The notes below the pieces were generated by a model. That model was not told where the DNA came from and did no database searches. It saw only the letters and a program-made list of their open reading frames with translations. A DNA stretch of 10,355 nucleotides from Alphaproteobacteria bacterium (GTDB taxonomy: Bacteria > Pseudomonadota > Alphaproteobacteria > Sphingomonadales > Sphingomonadaceae): the NCBI GenBank assembly GCA_016650315.1, contig JAENVZ010000295.1, forward strand, positions 1 through 10,355, in the 5' to 3' direction. Shown here in pieces: positions 1-6,959 of this stretch (within the stretch, counting starts at the first letter, position 1; every line of letters starts with the position of its first letter). Both the position numbers and the translations under genes were made by a program.

Positions 1-44
1 ACCCATGGTGCGTCAATCACCGACATTGAGCCAAGGGGACAGAT

Positions 45-73
45 GGGTTCCCGCTTTCGCGGGAATGACGAAA
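45..73. repeat. REP-like palindromic intergenic repeat
   Basis: A perfect 7-bp stem (TTCCCGC at 48-54, GCGGGAA at 59-65) closes a TTTC tetraloop, extendable by a G-T pair at 47/66. In one frame the unit reads as WVPAFAGMTK, the spurious peptide typical of a widely dispersed intergenic palindrome in sphingomonads and other proteobacteria. The octamer TGACGAAA follows at 66-73 and recurs at 90-97. The hairpin lies 55 bp before lspA and could act as a transcript-end structure for the gene to the left, but it has no T-run after it. The short open frame through it is not a gene. Confidence 0.6.
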
Positions 74-120
74 ATGGGCAAGTTCAGGGTGACGAAAGGC
101 GGAGGGGTTAGAGAGCAAAT

Positions 121-633
121 ATGGCCATCACCAAGAACCACCGGAAGCTGGGCATCACTGCCGCCGCAACGATCTTCCTTCTCGATCAGCTCATCAAATA
201 TATTCTGGTTTATCCCCTCGCGCTTCAGTCGCGGCAGACGATAGAGTTATTGCCTTTTTTCAACCTGAATTTCGTGCGCAATTACGGCGTGTCCATGGGT
301 TTTCTGCGCGCCGATTCTGAAATGATGCGCTGGGCGCTGGTCGGCCTGACGCTGGCGATCGCGCTTTTTGTGGCGGTCTGGATGTGGCGGGAAAAGGCGC
401 GTGATGACGTGATCGGGCTTGGCCTTGTGCTGGGCGGGGCGCTGGGCAATATCGTTGATCGGGTGCGTTTTGGGTATGTTGTTGATTTCGCGGACTTGCA
501 TATCGGTAATTGGCGGCCCTTTTTGGTCTTCAATATTGCGGATGCGGCCATTACCATAGGTGTGTTGATCCTGCTTGCGCGTGCGCTCCTGCTGCGCGAC
601 AAGGGGGAGAAAGTGGAGAAAAATAATGCGTAG
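121..633 (+). CDS. lspA: Lipoprotein signal peptidase (signal peptidase II)
   Basis: Inner-membrane aspartyl protease that removes the signal peptide of prolipoproteins after diacylglyceryl transfer to the lipobox cysteine. The 170 residues match the family length. The N-terminal helix carries the conserved D22-Q-L-I-K. A loop has N54-Y-G-V-S-M-G, a variant of the usual N-x-G-A-A-F-G. The catalytic aspartates are D122 (in V-V-D-F, after G-N-I-V-D-R at 109-114) and D141 (in F-N-I-A-D-A). About four hydrophobic helices can be seen, near residues 11-31, 70-90, 97-113 and 137-157. The start is supported by GAGAG at 111-115, 5 bases before the ATG. The 3' end overlaps the next gene, a lipoprotein, by 8 bp, so the processing enzyme and a substrate are probably co-translated. 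Family assignment is secure. Confidence 0.95.
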   Translation: MAITKNHRKLGITAAATIFLLDQLIKYILVYPLALQSRQTIELLPFFNLNFVRNYGVSMGFLRADSEMMRWALVGLTLAIALFVAVWMWREKARDDVIGLGLVLGGALGNIVDRVRFGYVVDFADLHIGNWRPFLVFNIADAAITIGVLILLARALLLRDKGEKVEKNNA

Positions 634-1048
634 ATTTGTTGCGGGCTTCGGCCTTTGCGCCATGGCCCTGGGCCTTTCCGCCTGTGGTTCGGGCGGCGGT
701 ATCTTCAACCGCGACCGGCCTGACGAATTTGCGGTTTCGCGGGCGGCTCCGCTGGTCATCCCGCCTGATTTCGCGCTTGTCCCGCCGCAGCCCGGTGCTG
801 CCGGAAACGCCGCATCCAGAGATGCGAGCCGCCAGGCGCTTGAAGCCATGTTCGGTGGTGAGGCCGCCCGCAGCGCCGCCGAAAGGGGTATGCTGAAGGC
901 CGTCAATACGAACAGCGCCGATCCCGGCATCCGGTCTGACGTGGGCGATCCCGATACCATGACCGTGGATAAAGGCGCGGCCACGCGCGACATTATCGCA
1001 GCACCGGAAGGCGATGGCCAATATGGACGCGCGGCAACCCCGCAATAA
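626..1048 (+). CDS. Small lipoprotein, DUF3035-like
   Basis: A 140-residue exported lipoprotein of unknown function. The N-terminus is a lipoprotein signal peptide (MRR, hydrophobic stretch, lipobox L-S-A-C) with the lipidated cysteine at C20 and glycine at +2, suggesting outer-membrane sorting. The mature part is rich in Ala, Gly and Pro: an R-P-D-E-F-A-V segment (residues 32-38) leads into P-L-V-I-P-P-D-F, which is the conserved opening of DUF3035 lipoproteins found next to lspA in alphaproteobacteria (from memory). The rest looks disordered or weakly helical. The ATG at 626 was chosen over an in-frame upstream ATG at 575 because it gives a proper signal peptide and has GGAGA just upstream inside lspA. 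A structural or envelope-assembly role is only inference. Confidence 0.82.
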   Translation: MRRFVAGFGLCAMALGLSACGSGGGIFNRDRPDEFAVSRAAPLVIPPDFALVPPQPGAAGNAASRDASRQALEAMFGGEAARSAAERGMLKAVNTNSADPGIRSDVGDPDTMTVDKGAATRDIIAAPEGDGQYGRAATPQ

Positions 1049-1070
1049 GCGGTAACCAGCGCCTTATTGC
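1042..1070. repeat. Inverted repeat spanning two convergent stop codons
   Basis: GCAATAAG (1042-1049) and CTTATTGC (1063-1070) form a perfect 8-bp inverted repeat around a 13-base loop. The left arm contains the TAA of the DUF3035-like lipoprotein gene and the right arm the TAA of the convergent hydrolase gene, whose ends are only 15 bp apart. It may be a weak bidirectional transcript end or a 3' stabilising hairpin. The stem is AT-rich and has no clear T-tract, so a classical intrinsic terminator is not shown. Confidence 0.4.
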
Positions 1071-2251
1071 AATATACGCAGCGCTTTTGATCCATCCCGG
1101 CATATTGCGGGGTCGATTGAAGGCGCTGTTTTTTCAGATGCGCTGTACATCGGCACGGTAATTGGCCTCCCTATGTCCTGCCGGCCAAATCTGCGAGGGT
1201 TCAATCCAGCGCAGCGCATGAACAGGTCCAGCATGCGGGGCGGTGTATCATAGGCTTCATAGGACAGGCGGAACGTGGCCCAGTGGATGGGGATGGCATA
1301 GCTGGCCTTTAACCCGTCGAATATATCGACCGCCTCACGCGGGCCGACATGGGTGCTGGTGGACATTTGTCCGGCATAAAAGCGGAATGCGCCAATGGGG
1401 ATGAGCGCCAGCCGTATCGGGCCATATCGACGCGCCTCCACCGGCCATTTCATATCGCCCGCGCCAGTGTCCCCGGCAAAGAAGATATTCCCTGCGGGCG
1501 TTTCAATGGTGAAACTGGACCAGAACGCCCGATTGCGGTCGGTGCCCCAGCGGCTGCTCCAATGATGATTGCGGGTGACATGCACGCGCACGCCCGGTTG
1601 AACGGTGATCGACTGGCCCCAGTCGAGTGCGCGGGATGTCACGCCCGCCCCGGCGATCAGGGTGTCGTTGCCAAGGCTGGTGACGATCAGCGGCCTGTCC
1701 CGTTCCCACAAGCGTTTCAGCGTCGGCAGGTCCATATGGTCGTAATGATTGTGGCTGACGACCACCAGATCGATCTTTGGCAGATCGTCGAACCCGATTC
1801 CCGGCGCAGTGACACGTTTGGGGCCGAGGGGCGGAAAGGGACTGGCATGGTCTGACCAGATCGGATCGGTCAGAATGTTCAGCCCTTCAACCTGAATCAG
1901 TACCGTTGCATGCCCGACCCAGGTGGCGCGCATCTGGCCGGGCGGGACGGTAATCTGGGGCCTTGATGGCGTCACCGTGACCTTTTCCGGCCAGGCGGGC
2001 CGATCGTCTGCGCCCAATAACCAGCGGGCGACAAAGCTGCTGCGGCTGCGCCCGGGCTGGGGCGAAGCAAGGTCGTCGATACCATCGGGATTGAAAAAAT
2101 GCTGGCCGTCATAATGACCGCTCATCGATCCAGTATAATAGATACGGTCGAGAAAGGGCGGCACCAGCGCGATGGCCAGGCACAGCGCAATCACAGCAAA
2201 GAGGAGAATTGTGCCGATGCCGCTTAATATCCGTCCGATGATACGCAGCAT
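1064..2251 (-). CDS. Membrane-anchored metallo-beta-lactamase-fold hydrolase, NAPE-PLD/UlaG-like
   Basis: A 395-residue MBL-fold metallohydrolase (Lactamase_B_2 type). One hydrophobic segment (about residues 8-31) should anchor it in the inner membrane. The catalytic domain starts near residue 108 (A-T-W-V-G-H-A-T-V-L-I-Q). The metal-binding signature is S-H-N-H-Y-D-H-M-D, with H167, H169, D171 and H172. Further likely ligands are H229 or H230 in R-N-H-H-W, D261 in F-A-G-D-T-G, and H323 in P-I-H-W. Motif order, the F-A-G-D-T-G sequence and length all fit bacterial relatives of N-acyl-phosphatidylethanolamine phospholipase D better than UlaG, but substrate specificity cannot be read from sequence. 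The start at 2251 is preferred over an in-frame candidate at 2290 because GGAG lies 5 bases upstream and the membrane segment then begins at the N-terminus. It is divergent from pyrD and convergent with the lipoprotein gene. Confidence 0.87.
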   Translation of the reverse strand: MLRIIGRILSGIGTILLFAVIALCLAIALVPPFLDRIYYTGSMSGHYDGQHFFNPDGIDDLASPQPGRSRSSFVARWLLGADDRPAWPEKVTVTPSRPQITVPPGQMRATWVGHATVLIQVEGLNILTDPIWSDHASPFPPLGPKRVTAPGIGFDDLPKIDLVVVSHNHYDHMDLPTLKRLWERDRPLIVTSLGNDTLIAGAGVTSRALDWGQSITVQPGVRVHVTRNHHWSSRWGTDRNRAFWSSFTIETPAGNIFFAGDTGAGDMKWPVEARRYGPIRLALIPIGAFRFYAGQMSTSTHVGPREAVDIFDGLKASYAIPIHWATFRLSYEAYDTPPRMLDLFMRCAGLNPRRFGRQDIGRPITVPMYSASEKTAPSIDPAICRDGSKALRILQ

Positions 2252-2256
2252 TATGA

Positions 2257-2260
2257 CTCC
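2257..2260 (-). promoter_or_regulatory. Ribosome binding site deciding the hydrolase start
   Basis: GGAG on the minus strand, 5 bases before the ATG at 2251-2249. It favours the shorter reading (MLRIIGRIL...) over the 13-residue extension starting at 2290. Confidence 0.6.
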
Positions 2261-2358
2261 GCTATTTGCCCGCTGCCCGCCATAACCCATTGCAAACGGA
2301 TCGCAAGTATCCGATCGGCTTTGACCGGCAGGGCGGGCGCTGGCATAGGCGGGGCATC

Positions 2359-3399
2359 ATGTTTTATCCGCTCCTTCGCCCGCTGCTGTTCCGTCTGGAC
2401 GGTGAAACCGCGCATCGTTTGACCGTCAGGGCGCTGACATTGCTGCCCGCTGGAAAGCCGCCCGCCGCTGACCCGGTGCTGGCCAGCATGGTTGCGGGGC
2501 TGCATTTTCCCAATCCGGTCGGCCTTGCCGCCGGTTTCGACAAGGATGGCGAGGTGGCGCACAAAATGCACCGTCTGGGCTTTGGTTTTACCGAGCTTGG
2601 CACGCTGACCCCACTGCCGCAGTTCGGGAATCCCCGCCCCCGGCTTTTTCGTCTGGTGGAAGACCGGGCAGTGATTAATCGCATGGGGTTCAACAATGGC
2701 GGCCAAGTGGCGGCCATGGCCCGGATCAAGCGCCATGGCGGGCAGAGCGGAATTACGGGCATTAATATTGGCGCGAACAAGGACGCTGTCGACCGTATCG
2801 CCGATTATGTGACGGGCGTGCGCGATATGGCGCCGCTGGCCGACTATCTGACCGTCAATATCAGTTCGCCCAATACGCCGGGCCTGCGCGCGTTGCAGGA
2901 CAAGGGCGCGCTCGATGCATTGCTGAGTGCTGTCATGGCGGCGCGGGGGCCATCGGGGCCGCCGATTTTCCTGAAAGTCGCGCCCGATCTGGAGCCTGCC
3001 GATATTGACGACATTGCGCAGCTTGCCGCCATTCATCGGGTCGATGCCCTGATTGTTTCGAACACGACGATTGCGCGGCCAACGCTTGCCTCTGTTCATG
3101 CCGGGGAAACAGGCGGCCTGTCGGGCGCGCCGTTGCATGATCTGGCGCTGCAAAGGCTCCGTGATTTCCGCAAAGCTACAGGCGGGGCCATTCCCCTCAT
3201 CGGTGTTGGGGGCATTGCCAGCGCTGAACAGGCCTATGCCCGCATCTGTGCGGGCGCATCCTTGATTCAAATTTACAGCGCTCTGGTTTTCGAAGGTCCC
3301 GGCCTGCCGCGCCGGATCAATGTGGGATTAAAGGCGTTGCTTTCCCGCGACGGATTTGCCCACATTGCCGACGCAGTAGGGAGCGATGCTGCCGTATGA
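2359..3399 (+). CDS. pyrD: Dihydroorotate dehydrogenase (quinone), class 2
   Basis: FMN enzyme oxidising dihydroorotate to orotate, the fourth step of pyrimidine synthesis, with electrons passed to membrane quinone. The 346 residues include the class 2 N-terminal extension (about residues 1-40) that docks on the membrane. Visible motifs: G-L-A-A-G-F-D-K-D-G at 55-64 (FMN and phosphate contacts), N-R-M-G-F-N-N-G at 107-114, N-I-S-S-P-N-T-P-G-L-R at 167-177 containing the class 2 catalytic serine, the lysine in F-L-K-V-A-P-D (K206), S-N-T-T at 234-237 (orotate contacts), and G-V-G-G-I at 282-286 (FMN phosphate). The catalytic serine, rather than cysteine, confirms class 2. The ATG at 2359 gives the family N-terminus (M-F-Y-P-L-L-R-P-L-L-F) and follows a G-rich stretch at 2347-2354; earlier in-frame codons add unconserved residues. 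The stop overlaps the ggt start as ATGA. Confidence 0.96.
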   Translation: MFYPLLRPLLFRLDGETAHRLTVRALTLLPAGKPPAADPVLASMVAGLHFPNPVGLAAGFDKDGEVAHKMHRLGFGFTELGTLTPLPQFGNPRPRLFRLVEDRAVINRMGFNNGGQVAAMARIKRHGGQSGITGINIGANKDAVDRIADYVTGVRDMAPLADYLTVNISSPNTPGLRALQDKGALDALLSAVMAARGPSGPPIFLKVAPDLEPADIDDIAQLAAIHRVDALIVSNTTIARPTLASVHAGETGGLSGAPLHDLALQRLRDFRKATGGAIPLIGVGGIASAEQAYARICAGASLIQIYSALVFEGPGLPRRINVGLKALLSRDGFAHIADAVGSDAAV

Positions 3400-5069
3400 A
3401 CAAGTTTTTGCTATCCTTCCTGCTGTTCATTGCATTGCCTATATCTTCCGCCTTTGCGAAAGGCGGCGTCGTTTCGTCGGCTGATCCGCGTGCCAGTGCG
3501 GCAGGGCAGGAAATATTGCGCAAAGGCGGCAGCGCAACGGATGCGGCGATGGCGATGATGTTGGCGCTGACGGTGGTCGAACCGCAATCGAGCGGCATCG
3601 GCGGGGGTGGCTTTCTGGTTCATCACGACGCGAAAACCGGCCTGATCGACACCATTGATGGCCGCGAAACCGCGCCCTCAGTGGCGCAGTCGGATCGTTT
3701 CCTGGGTCCTGATGGCAAGCCCCTGCCGTTTATGCAGGCCGTGCCGGGCGGGCTTTCTGTGGGTGTGCCGGGCAATATTCGCCTGATGGCGATGGCGCAC
3801 AGCAAATGGGGCTGGCTGCCGTGGGCTCATCTGTTCGTCCCTGCGATACGCTTGGCCGAGGAGGGCTTTACGGTCAACGAAACCCTGAACAGCCGATTGG
3901 AGTGGGCCGCCACGCTGTGGAAGGATTTCCCTGAAGCGCAGGCGCTTTACTGGCGTGACGGGCAGCCAGCATCCGTTGGCGCGCTTATCAAAAATCCAGC
4001 GCTTGCCGCATTTTTGAAGAAACTCGCGGTAGAAGGCCCCGATGCCTTTTACACGGGGGCGAACGCGGACAAAATCACCGCGACGCTTGCCGATGCGCCC
4101 CGCAATGCAGCGGTGATGACCGCACAAGACCTTGCCGCTTATCAGGCGAAGGAACGCCCTGCCATTTGCGGCCATTACCGCGTCTATACCGTTTGTGGCA
4201 TGGGTCCGCCTTCGTCTGGCGCAGTGACCGTCATCCAGATATTGACGATGCTGGAACCATTTAACCTGGCAAAGTTTGGCAAGGATAACCCGGAAAGCTG
4301 GCATCTGATTGCAGAGGCGATGCAGCTTGCCTATGCCGACCGAGAAAAATATCTGGCCGACCGCGATTTCGTCGATGTCCCTGTCGCGGGCATGATCGAC
4401 CCGACCTATCTTGCCAAGCGATCACATCTGATTTCTCTCAACAAAACTTTAAAAAACTACGATGCGGACACTCCACCCGGCGCGCCCCGGCGCACCGCCG
4501 CGATTTCGTCCGAAGTTCACGGCACCACCCATTTTGTTGCAGTCGATGGCGATGGCGACATCGTGTCCATGACATCAACGGTCGAAGGCCCGTTCGGCAG
4601 TCAGCTTGTCGCCAATGGCTATGTTCTCAACAATGAACTAACCGACTTCACTTTCGCCCCGGAAAAGGATGGTGCACCGGTTGCCAATCGCGTTGAGGGC
4701 GGCAAGCGACCGCTATCTTCCATGTCGCCGACCATTGTTTACGATGCGTCGGGCAAGCCCATCTTCACAATCGGGGCTGCCGGAGGCAAGACCATCATCA
4801 TGCAGGTGGCAAAGGCGCTGATCGCCCATCTCGACTGGGGCCTGCCCGCGCGGGAGGCGATTGGCATGTCGCTCATCTATTTTAACAAGGACGGCCTGGT
4901 TCTTGAAGACGGCCCGTGGGTCGACACGATGAAACCGGCGCTGGAGCATATAGGGCACGTCGTGACCACCAGAAAACTCGGCCTGAAGGCCAATGCCGCC
5001 GAATGGGTTGGCGACCATTGGGAAGGGGCCGCCGATCCGCGCAGCCCGGGCGTGGCGCTGGCGGAATAG
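3396..5069 (+). CDS. ggt: Gamma-glutamyltransferase (glutathione hydrolase proenzyme)
   Basis: Periplasmic Ntn-hydrolase that transfers or hydrolyses the gamma-glutamyl group of glutathione and related compounds. A signal peptide covers residues 1-21 (S-A-F-A before K22). The 557-residue precursor should cleave itself before T377 in G-T-T-H, giving a large subunit and a small subunit of about 181 residues. Substrate-site residues visible: R90 (in G-R-E-T-A-P), T395, E397, E414, D417, S441-S442 (in L-S-S-M-S-P-T) and the oxyanion pair G463-G464. Positions equivalent to E. coli N411 and Q430 are both Glu, as in the Bacillus subtilis enzyme. The stretch between D417-F and K-R-P-L is shorter than in E. 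coli, so the lid loop is probably reduced. The gene starts inside the pyrD stop (ATGA), implying translational coupling although the pathways are unrelated. Acylase-type relatives share the fold, so the preferred substrate is inferred. Confidence 0.93.
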   Translation: MNKFLLSFLLFIALPISSAFAKGGVVSSADPRASAAGQEILRKGGSATDAAMAMMLALTVVEPQSSGIGGGGFLVHHDAKTGLIDTIDGRETAPSVAQSDRFLGPDGKPLPFMQAVPGGLSVGVPGNIRLMAMAHSKWGWLPWAHLFVPAIRLAEEGFTVNETLNSRLEWAATLWKDFPEAQALYWRDGQPASVGALIKNPALAAFLKKLAVEGPDAFYTGANADKITATLADAPRNAAVMTAQDLAAYQAKERPAICGHYRVYTVCGMGPPSSGAVTVIQILTMLEPFNLAKFGKDNPESWHLIAEAMQLAYADREKYLADRDFVDVPVAGMIDPTYLAKRSHLISLNKTLKNYDADTPPGAPRRTAAISSEVHGTTHFVAVDGDGDIVSMTSTVEGPFGSQLVANGYVLNNELTDFTFAPEKDGAPVANRVEGGKRPLSSMSPTIVYDASGKPIFTIGAAGGKTIIMQVAKALIAHLDWGLPAREAIGMSLIYFNKDGLVLEDGPWVDTMKPALEHIGHVVTTRKLGLKANAAEWVGDHWEGAADPRSPGVALAE

Positions 5070-5086
5070 CATCTGCATCGCTATTC
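5064..5086 (+). repeat. Inverted repeat at the ggt stop codon
   Basis: GAATAGC (5064-5070) and GCTATTC (5080-5086) are a perfect 7-bp inverted repeat with a 9-base loop. The left arm contains the ggt TAG. It is followed directly by the palindrome CAAGCTTG (5086-5093). A transcript-end or RNA-stabilising hairpin is possible. The lack of a T-run argues against an efficient intrinsic terminator. Confidence 0.35.
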
Positions 5087-5153
5087 AAGCTTGACTCCCC
5101 AACCCGCACACAGAACATGCCGGGACGCTACGGAATACAAGCGACCGGATGAA

Positions 5154-5157
5154 GAGG
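5154..5157 (+). promoter_or_regulatory. Ribosome binding site deciding the acyl-CoA ligase start
   Basis: GAGG (within AAGAGG) lies 5 bases before the ATG at 5163. It supports the start MREFEHFPN over a 24-residue longer reading beginning at 5091, whose extra residues look like translated spacer. Confidence 0.6.
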
Positions 5158-5162
5158 ATGAC

Positions 5163-6953
5163 ATGCGCGAGTTCGAACATTTCCCTAATCTGGTGACCAT
5201 GTTCTTTACCCGCGCGACCGAAAAGGGCGAAGCGCCATTCCTGTGGCACAAGAGCGGCGGCGCGTGGCGGGCGCGCAGTTGGACAGAAACGGCGCAGGAG
5301 GTGGCGGCTCTGGCGGCTGCGCTACGCGCCAATGGCATTCGTCGGGGCGACACGGTCATGCTGGTATCGGAAAACCGGCCGGAATTCTGCATCGCCGACC
5401 TTGCCATCATGGCGGCAGGTGGTGTGACGGTGCCGACCTACACCACCAATACGGCCCGCGACCACCAGCACATATTGGATGACAGCGCGGCAAAGGCGGT
5501 CATTGTTTCAACGGCCAAGCTGGCCCGGACGCTGATGCCCGCCGTATTGCGGTCGCAGGCCAGTCTTGTCATATCCATGGAACCGCTGCGCACCATGCAG
5601 GACGGCCAGGTGCACGTCGTGGAGTGGGACGGGCTGATCGCCAGCCATCCCGGCGATGTCGCTGCCTGTGCGGCGCAGGCAGAACAGCTCCACCGCGACG
5701 ACCTTGCCTGCCTGATTTATACCAGTGGTACAGGCGGTGCGCCGCGCGGCGTGATGCAGCACCATGGTGCGATCCTGCACAATGTGGATGGGGGCATCGA
5801 CATCATCGCCGAGGATTTTGGCTGGGATGATGAGGTATTCCTGTCCTTTCTTCCATTAAGCCATGCCTATGAACATTCGGGCGGGCAATTTCTGCCGATC
5901 GGTCTTGGCGCGGAAATCTATTATGCCGAGGGATTGGAAAAGCTGGCTTCCAACATTGAGGAAGTGCGTCCGACCATCATGGTTGTCGTGCCTCGCCTGT
6001 TTGAAGTGTTGCGCACGCGGATGCTGAAAACCGTCGAAAAACAAGGGAAATTTCCCGCCTTTCTGTTGCGGCAGGCGCTGAGGATTGGAGACAAGAGCTA
6101 TTCGAACCGTTTGCCGCTATGGGACAAGCCCATGCAGTTGCTGGTCAACCGGACCATTCGTCTGAAAATCCAGCAACGTTTTGGCGGGCGGATAAAGGCG
6201 CTGGTGTCGGGCGGCGCGCCGCTCAATCCTGACGTCGGCATTTTCTTTCATGCGCTGGGTCTGACCTTGTTGCAAGGCTATGGCCAGACCGAGGCGGGGC
6301 CGGTGATCAGCTGCAATCGCCCAAAGGCCGGCCTGAAAATGGACATGGTGGGGCCGCCGCTCAAAAATACGGAAGTCCGCATTGCGGAAGACGGCGAAAT
6401 ATTGGTGCGCGGCGAGCTGGTGATGAAGGGCTATTGGCGTAACGAGCGCGAAACGGACCGGGTGCTCTGTGATGACTGGCTGCACACTGGCGATATTGGC
6501 ATCATTGATGAAAAAGGCCGGATCAGGATCACCGACCGCAAGAAGGACCTGATCATCAATGACAAGGGCGACAATGTCGCGCCGCAAAAGGTCGAGGGCA
6601 TGTTGACGCTTCAGCCGGAAATCGGGCAGGCGATGGTGTCGGGCGACAAACGCCCCTATCTGGTCGGCCTGATCGTACCTGATCCAGAATGGGCACGGGA
6701 ATGGGCCCAAGCCCATGACCGGCCATCAGACCATGCCGCATTGAAGAGCGATCCCGATTTTCAGACGGCGGTTCGCGCGGCGGTGAATGAGGTGAACAAG
6801 GATCTGTCGGTGACCGAAAAGGTCCGTCGCTTCATCCTGGCCGACGAACCCTTTTCCATCGAAAATGAAGAAATGACACCGTCGATGAAAATCCGCCGAC
6901 ACGTCATTCGCGCGCGTTATGGCGACCGGATGAACGCGCTCTATAAGGGCTGA
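5163..6953 (+). CDS. Long-chain fatty acid--CoA ligase (AMP-forming)
   Basis: Member of the ANL adenylating family: activates a carboxylic acid with ATP to acyl-AMP, then transfers it to CoA. The 596 residues and domain order fit bacterial long-chain acyl-CoA synthetases (FadD15-like). Motifs: ATP P-loop Y-T-S-G-T-G-G-A-P-R-G-V at 186-197, a variant of T-S-G-T-T-G-x-P-K-G; S-F-L-P-L-S-H-A-Y-E-H around 228-238; G-Y-G-Q-T-E at 372-377; T-G-D at 442-444, followed by G-R-I-R-I-T-D-R-K-K-D (hinge); and the adenylation lysine K576 in E-M-T-P-S-M-K-I-R-R. There is no signal peptide, so it is cytosolic or membrane-peripheral. It follows ggt in the same direction after 93 bp, which may hold its own promoter (TTGACT at 5091-5096 with only a poor -10 candidate). 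Its stop is 6 bp from the convergent lipoprotein gene. Chain-length preference cannot be told from sequence. Confidence 0.92.
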   Translation: MREFEHFPNLVTMFFTRATEKGEAPFLWHKSGGAWRARSWTETAQEVAALAAALRANGIRRGDTVMLVSENRPEFCIADLAIMAAGGVTVPTYTTNTARDHQHILDDSAAKAVIVSTAKLARTLMPAVLRSQASLVISMEPLRTMQDGQVHVVEWDGLIASHPGDVAACAAQAEQLHRDDLACLIYTSGTGGAPRGVMQHHGAILHNVDGGIDIIAEDFGWDDEVFLSFLPLSHAYEHSGGQFLPIGLGAEIYYAEGLEKLASNIEEVRPTIMVVVPRLFEVLRTRMLKTVEKQGKFPAFLLRQALRIGDKSYSNRLPLWDKPMQLLVNRTIRLKIQQRFGGRIKALVSGGAPLNPDVGIFFHALGLTLLQGYGQTEAGPVISCNRPKAGLKMDMVGPPLKNTEVRIAEDGEILVRGELVMKGYWRNERETDRVLCDDWLHTGDIGIIDEKGRIRITDRKKDLIINDKGDNVAPQKVEGMLTLQPEIGQAMVSGDKRPYLVGLIVPDPEWAREWAQAHDRPSDHAALKSDPDFQTAVRAAVNEVNKDLSVTEKVRRFILADEPFSIENEEMTPSMKIRRHVIRARYGDRMNALYKG

Positions 6954-6959
6954 TGCGCG

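Noticed and set aside
5..244. Open frame on the plus strand through the left spacer
   Set aside because: It translates the intergenic palindrome (WVPAFAGMTK) and then lspA out of frame; no conserved features.
247..1095. Long minus-strand open frame opposite lspA and the lipoprotein gene
   Set aside because: Antisense shadow of two well-supported genes; composition is Arg/Pro/Ala-rich low-complexity with no domain.
2290..2326. Possible promoter and operator elements (TTGCAA, CCGATCGG palindrome, TTGACC) in the hydrolase/pyrD divergent spacer
   Set aside because: No acceptable -10 box at correct spacing, and short palindromes are expected by chance at this GC.
2251..3270. 339-codon minus-strand open frame opposite pyrD
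   Set aside because: pyrD has every family motif on the other strand; the antisense product looks like a GC-rich shadow.
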